A stretch of 50,639 nucleotides of DNA from Mnemiopsis leidyi (Eukaryota > Ctenophora > Tentaculata > Lobata > Bolinopsidae). Location of the stretch: the NCBI GenBank assembly GCA_000226015.1, contig JH152891.1:1-50639 (forward strand). The letters are read 5' to 3'. Below the pieces are notes generated by a model. The model was not told where the DNA came from, ran no database searches, and saw nothing but the letters and a program-made list of their open reading frames with translations. Shown here in pieces: positions 46,623 through 50,639 of the stretch. The translations under genes and the position numbers were made by a program. Position 1 is the first letter of the stretch. Each line of letters begins with the position of its first letter.

Positions 46623-48379
46623 ATAATTTCTTCAGTTCAGCGACGTTATTGAAATGACTGATGTATATCAGAATACCGAATGTGTCAAATATTCTAACAG
46701 ATTACAGAATTCAGAAACAAATATAGCAACAACGACAATTGAGAAACACTAAACCTTGGGTGCTCGTACAGGGCTCGGAGGGCTACGAGTTGGCAGCTAC
46801 TGCCTAATGGACTCTGGATGGCGGATGCACAACATCGCGAACGGCAAACAAACGGACAGTTATCAAATCACAGTATGCGCTCTGTGGAAGACATAACTAT
46901 TATTTGTTTTGTGGCACGTGCGTGTAAAACGCGCGCGCGTTACCGCGTGAGTGGGCAGAGGGATATGATTGGTCCAGGGTCCTGACTCCTGTATTAGAGG
47001 AATTTGAATGGCGTGAAGTGTAGTGTATGTAACTATGATCATTACTTTTACGGTTTACCCGTGTATACTTGTATGTTGTTTGTAATTGTGTGAACGAGCG
47101 TCGTTTGCAGATTAACTTTCGATGTATTTTACTGGTTATATGGAATTTAGTCTTAAAATACGAATCTCAAACCTGGCTTCAATTTATGTAAATAGTTATG
47201 CAGGCCGGGCAAGCTCAAAGTTCCGGCTTTTGCAATCTAGCGTCCATCTAAAGGTAATTCCTGATTCCAATACGTCTAATTGTAGTAATACCAATTGCTG
47301 TAAGATAATTGTTCAAAGGAATTGTTTGAAGTTTATTATCCGTCATCATTCGCATTTTAACGGAAAAAAAGTGCCACCAGAGATATGCTACCAGAGATAT
47401 GCTTTCAAGCTTCCTGCCAAAGTTTTGAAAAACATGAGATTTTCACTTTCAGTATATATTAATTGCTCGCAGACTACTTGAGATATAAAATTATAGTATT
47501 TGGATCTTGGATGGTAACATAAATTTTGGGGATGTTGATTGACTTTTGACATGTTTATTGAAGTTGTAACGGCAAAATGGATCGACATAATTCAAAAGAA
47601 ATCGCAACTTTCAGCCGTTTAACTTTTGGCACTAATTCAATTTCAACAGGAAAGTAGTGGAGCTATCGCTCCAGGAAAATAAAGGGAACATTTTATAAGG
47701 TACTCCGAGTAAGAGAGAAACACGCTAATTCACTCAAAGTTGAGGTGTTTATTGTCCAATTTGCTTTTACCAGGGAATCCAGGAATTTTGTTAATTGTGT
47801 GGGTAGAATAATGGTGGAACCACTACAAATCTGCTCACAGTTTACCTCCAATATCTAGAGTAGTTAGGTGTTCTAAGTTGGTCCTTATGGTTCGGATAAT
47901 GTAAAGACAAGATTTCCTTTTTAATAGTTAGAAGCTATTGAAACAATTATTTCTCTGCAATGAAACCCTTTTGGGAGGTTTGAGTCACAATTGAAAATAG
48001 AACTTTGAGATCACCCTTATTGCCGTAAGGCGGGAGTTTTCTTAATTATCTTAAGATCTTAGTTCATCCCTGGGACCCGTGGTGTTACAACGGAGAAGAA
48101 AATTCCGAGTTAAATTTAAACTACTAATCAACTTAAAATTTGAGGAATTTTAGGATTTTGTTTAGGTAAACTGTCAGCACGATTGTTGCTGACAGTGATA
48201 TGAAAGATCAAGTAGATGCAGATTATCTACAATTGACTAATTGTAGATGCTGCTAGGAGCTTTAAGTTATAGCTCGTAGCAGCATCTACAACAACTTCAT
48301 TTGTACCCTGTGCTACTGACACTTTTATTCTGCCAATTATCGTGACGTACCTATAACTAGATCTAAAGCTCCACTGAGT
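46623..48379. other. Intergenic; candidate promoter, hairpin cluster
   Basis: A CpG-rich block GGCACGTGCGTG...GCGCGCGCGTTACCGCG (46912-46950) is a candidate promoter for the minus-strand first exon at 46622 and perhaps for a plus-strand transcript: a 119-codon frame at 47122-47481 begins with ATG after an acceptor-like TTTGCAG and has an AAG|GTAATT donor after 47253. Neither is firm. The hairpin cluster at 48170-48291 is listed separately. Confidence 0.35.
48170..48291. repeat. Cluster of three hairpins, two mutually exclusive
   Basis: Hairpin 1: ACTGTCAGCA / TGCTGACAGT (48170-48196), 7-nt loop. Hairpin 2: ATCTACAATT / AATTGTAGAT (48225-48248), 4-nt loop. Hairpin 3: TTGTAGATGCTGCTA / TAGCAGCATCTACAA plus GAGCT / AGCTC after one G-G mismatch (48241-48291), 9-nt loop. 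Hairpins 2 and 3 share TTGTAGAT (48241-48248), so they cannot form together. Confidence 0.8.
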
Positions 48380-48628
48380 CTATACCAAGTACCAGCCATG
48401 AAACTTCGATGAAAGAAAATAAGACAAACAGTAAACACACACGGATAGAAAAAACCCTGGTACCAAATATACCATTGTACAGCCAGATAGATTCGGCAAA
48501 AACCATTTCTCACGTGGTGGCAGTTTCCCCAATGATCTCAATGTATTACTTATTAAGTCTGGACTTCCAGACAGAGATCTAGCACGTGACCAAACAGCAG
48601 CGTTGCTATTGGAAAACTCTGATATCAC
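48380..48628 (-). CDS. Candidate last or internal exon, membrane-protein-like (partial)
   Basis: On the minus strand, after an acceptor-like ATCCCCCAG, an open frame of 82 codons begins VISEFSNSNAAVWSRARSLS, continues with KLPPREKWFLPNLSG and contains a hydrophobic segment (MVYLVPGFFLSVCVYCLSYF) before its stop near 48380; a TTG|GTATAG donor just before the stop would make it internal. GC is higher than around it. No upstream exon could be found between 48640 and the window edge. Family not recognised. Confidence 0.3.
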   Translation of the reverse strand: MISEFSNSNAAVWSRARSLSGSPDLISNTLRSLGKLPPREKWFLPNLSGCTMVYLVPGFFLSVCVYCLSYFLSSKFHGWYLV

Positions 48629-48739
48629 CTGGGGGATATCTAGGCAATAATTGGTCGCCTAGAAATAAGTGGTACTGACCTTTAAACGGCTCTTGTACCG
48701 TTCTTGTATACAACATACAATCCGATCCTGGGTGTTAAA

Positions 48740-48872
48740 GTCAATAGTATACACTTTGTATACTATACAATGTGTATACATCACACTGTGTATACTATAC
48801 ACTGTGTATATACTGTACACTGTGTATACTATTATACAGTTTGTATACTATTATACATTTTGTTTACTATAC
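48740..48872. repeat. TATACACTGTG-type palindromic simple repeat
   Basis: Imperfect alternating GTATAC and ACTGTG units, many self-complementary. Confidence 0.85.
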
Positions 48873-49313
48873 AGCGTAGAGTTTGTCAAATACAGGATGT
48901 TTCACCAGTTAATTTCACTATACGACCTGTAGACGGCCTGCAGACGGCCTGTATGGGGCCACAATGAGTATAGGGCCTGTATTAGTCCATTATACGGACA
49001 GCTTCTCATGTCTCACACGTTTTTCTGATCCGACTGGGTGATCACGTGATTTACACAATGTTTACCAAGACCAAAATAGAGTTTATAGCCTAGACACATG
49101 ATAAAAACATGTACTTTGATACTGAATAAAACGATAGTTATTACATAGTACATACACACTTTTACAGATCTAGATAAATAACTGAACTTCAAAAACTTGC
49201 TTTGCCAGCTTGGGAAACTCTACACAGAAAAATCAATTACAGTATTCAGGGCTGCTGCAGGTAATGTTCATCCTCTTCTTTCGCATAGTGGCCGTAAAGT
49301 GGCCGTATATAAA

Positions 49314-49391
49314 GTTACCGGGCGCTCCGTGGCTCTCTCTACGGTCCCCTCGGCCGTTGCAAAGCAACAAAGACTGAGGTCCCCAGGCAAC
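49314..49391. repeat. Dispersed repeat, family C, copy 1
   Basis: GTTACCGGGC...GTGGCTCTCTCTA...GACTGAGGT.CCCAGGCAAC is shared with 49943-50013 in the same orientation. The ends are loosely inverted (GTTACCGGG / GTTGCCTGGG). Confidence 0.7.
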
Positions 49392-49478
49392 CGTATAGTG
49401 GCCGTATAGTGGCCGTATAATGGCCGTATAATGGCCTTATAATGGCCTTATAGTGGCCTTACACTGGCCTTACACTGG
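49390..49478. repeat. 11-bp minisatellite GTATAGTGGCC
   Basis: About eight head-to-tail copies drifting from GTATAGTGGCC to TTACACTGGCC, starting exactly at the end of the family C copy. Confidence 0.9.
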
Positions 49479-49942
49479 ACTCATTCAGGCCGTATCCGAC
49501 CTACCAAGTTGCCCGCACGAACCAAAATGAGTAAACTACAAAATTAGTGTACCAAGGCTCACTGCTAACTGCTTCCCTTTCTTGTCAAATGTAAGGACAT
49601 AAAAACTACTAAGAACCGAAAGTACAGCCTATACATAATTGGACGTTATTCATATATAGGAACAAGAAATAAAATGAACAACAATGTCACTTAGGAGATT
49701 GTCTTTGCAAAGTGACATTGCTGAGGGAGGGAACAGGAACTTGGATCCGCGCCAAGTACAATCGAAACAAAATGTGACCATGATTCGATCAACATGGATG
49801 GGGTTGTGATGTGGTAATGGATCCTCTAAGTTATATATCGTTAGTTATCGAATTATCGTTTTGAGTATTAGTACAATGCAATCTTATGATTGCACGACTG
49901 TTTCAAAAGGGTTTTAGTATCTCATCCTCAAGTGACTAGTCA

Positions 49943-50013
49943 GTTACCGGGCCCTGTGTGGCTCTCTCTAAGTTTCTCTCCGTAGACAATAAGGACTGAG
50001 GTACCCAGGCAAC
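49943..50013. repeat. Dispersed repeat, family C, copy 2
   Basis: Second copy of the 49314-49391 sequence, about three quarters identical by eye, slightly shorter. Confidence 0.7.
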
Positions 50014-50392
50014 TAGCAAGGTATTACTAATAATTGTGGACGGACTTCTTTTAAAAACGGTTATCGGGTTATATACAGATATACCTCTGCAAACTTGATG
50101 CAAACGCGTGGACCGTTAATGACGTGCTAAATCTAATGCCAACAATATGTAGCAGAAAAGTTCAAATTTCTCTACTATGTGCGTCTCCACTTTTTTGTGA
50201 CAAATAACAAATCTGAAAGTGGTATTAAAACTAAGCAACTCTATACTTAAGCAACAAAACATTATCACGGAAATTGTCACAGTTTTTACAGAACTTCACG
50301 ATGTGATATCATGGCGTAGCTAAGTCGAACAGAAACATCGAACAAAGGAACAAGCTGATTGAACGGACTGCTAATAGCGGTGCTATGTTGTC

Positions 50393-50465
50393 GGGGTTAC
50401 ACCCGACTCTCGCAGCTCAAAACTTTCGTTAGAACGTTGTGACGAATTTGACCTCGTTAAAGAGC
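50393..50465. repeat. Dispersed repeat, family B, copy 3
   Basis: GGGGTTACACCCGACTCTCG ... AGAACGTTGTGACGAATTTG ACCTCGTTAA matches the core of the copies at 18345 and 24570. Inverted ends are not preserved. Confidence 0.55.
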
Positions 50466-50639
50466 TAGGCGGTAGGTATGAGGGTGCAATGTTCTGATAA
50501 TATGGGAGCTTAATGGAGTGGTCACTAAATTAAAATAAAGAACTCCTTGCTTTTATTCTGCATGCGATGTTCATTCAAGTTGGATACGAGCCAATGTAAT
50601 GTACATTATGTACAATGTATGCGTTTAATGTATTCGAAT

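Larger units (their letters stand above)
48629..50639. other. Right flank: repeats only
   Basis: No gene seen. It contains the TATAC-type repeat, two copies of a 70-80-bp dispersed repeat (family C), an 11-bp array, a 12-bp-arm hairpin (49682-49722: CAATGTCACTT / AAGTGACATTG), and the third family B copy. Confidence 0.5.

Noticed and set aside
1-50639. tRNA, rRNA or snRNA genes
   Set aside because: No B-box-like sequence with a foldable cloverleaf and no ribosomal or spliceosomal RNA core was recognised by eye; a covariance-model search would be needed to exclude them.

Overview
The window is nuclear DNA of an AT-rich invertebrate animal. The evidence is a set of intron-containing genes with GT-AG splice sites (one GC-AG), products restricted to or typical of animals (a two-pore potassium channel, a class A G-protein-coupled receptor, an SLC38A10-type transporter, a LITAF-domain protein), introns mostly of 130-1,100 bp, and many short inverted-repeat elements and minisatellites. 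A cnidarian, tunicate or other marine invertebrate would fit; the sequence alone does not let me choose.

Layout. 1-361: 5'-truncated LINE fragment on the minus strand, running off the left edge. 2062-5055: six-exon K2P channel (minus). 5.1-9.3 kb: intergenic DNA with small repeats. 9322-13356: eight-exon SLC38A10-like amino-acid transporter (plus). 15076-17678: secreted acidic protein (plus) with three nested candidate 3' ends. 21026-22302: four-exon LITAF protein (plus). 23556-29703: fourteen-exon class A GPCR (minus), convergent with LITAF. 29.7-41.4 kb: gene-poor DNA with palindromes, an approximately 750-bp inverted-repeat element, minisatellites and a 13-N assembly gap. 41397-42047: single-exon orphan ORF (plus). 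42-50.6 kb: gene-poor DNA with a probable first exon at 46561-46622 (minus), a candidate exon at 48380-48628 (minus), a hairpin cluster and short repeats.

Five gene models were assembled exon by exon by matching splice signals with codon phase. For four of them family motifs confirm the joins (K2P, SLC38A10, LITAF, GPCR). Nothing suggests that the genes form one pathway; they look like ordinary neighbours, several of them membrane proteins. The most distinctive signals are the three alternative C-termini of the acidic secreted protein, the divergent GPCR with a duplicated splice donor and a reading frame that stays open into a minisatellite, the mutually exclusive hairpins near 48.2 kb, the 63-nt palindrome near 33.6 kb and an array of bZIP-like sites near 14.5 kb. 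All coordinates and phases were worked out by eye.
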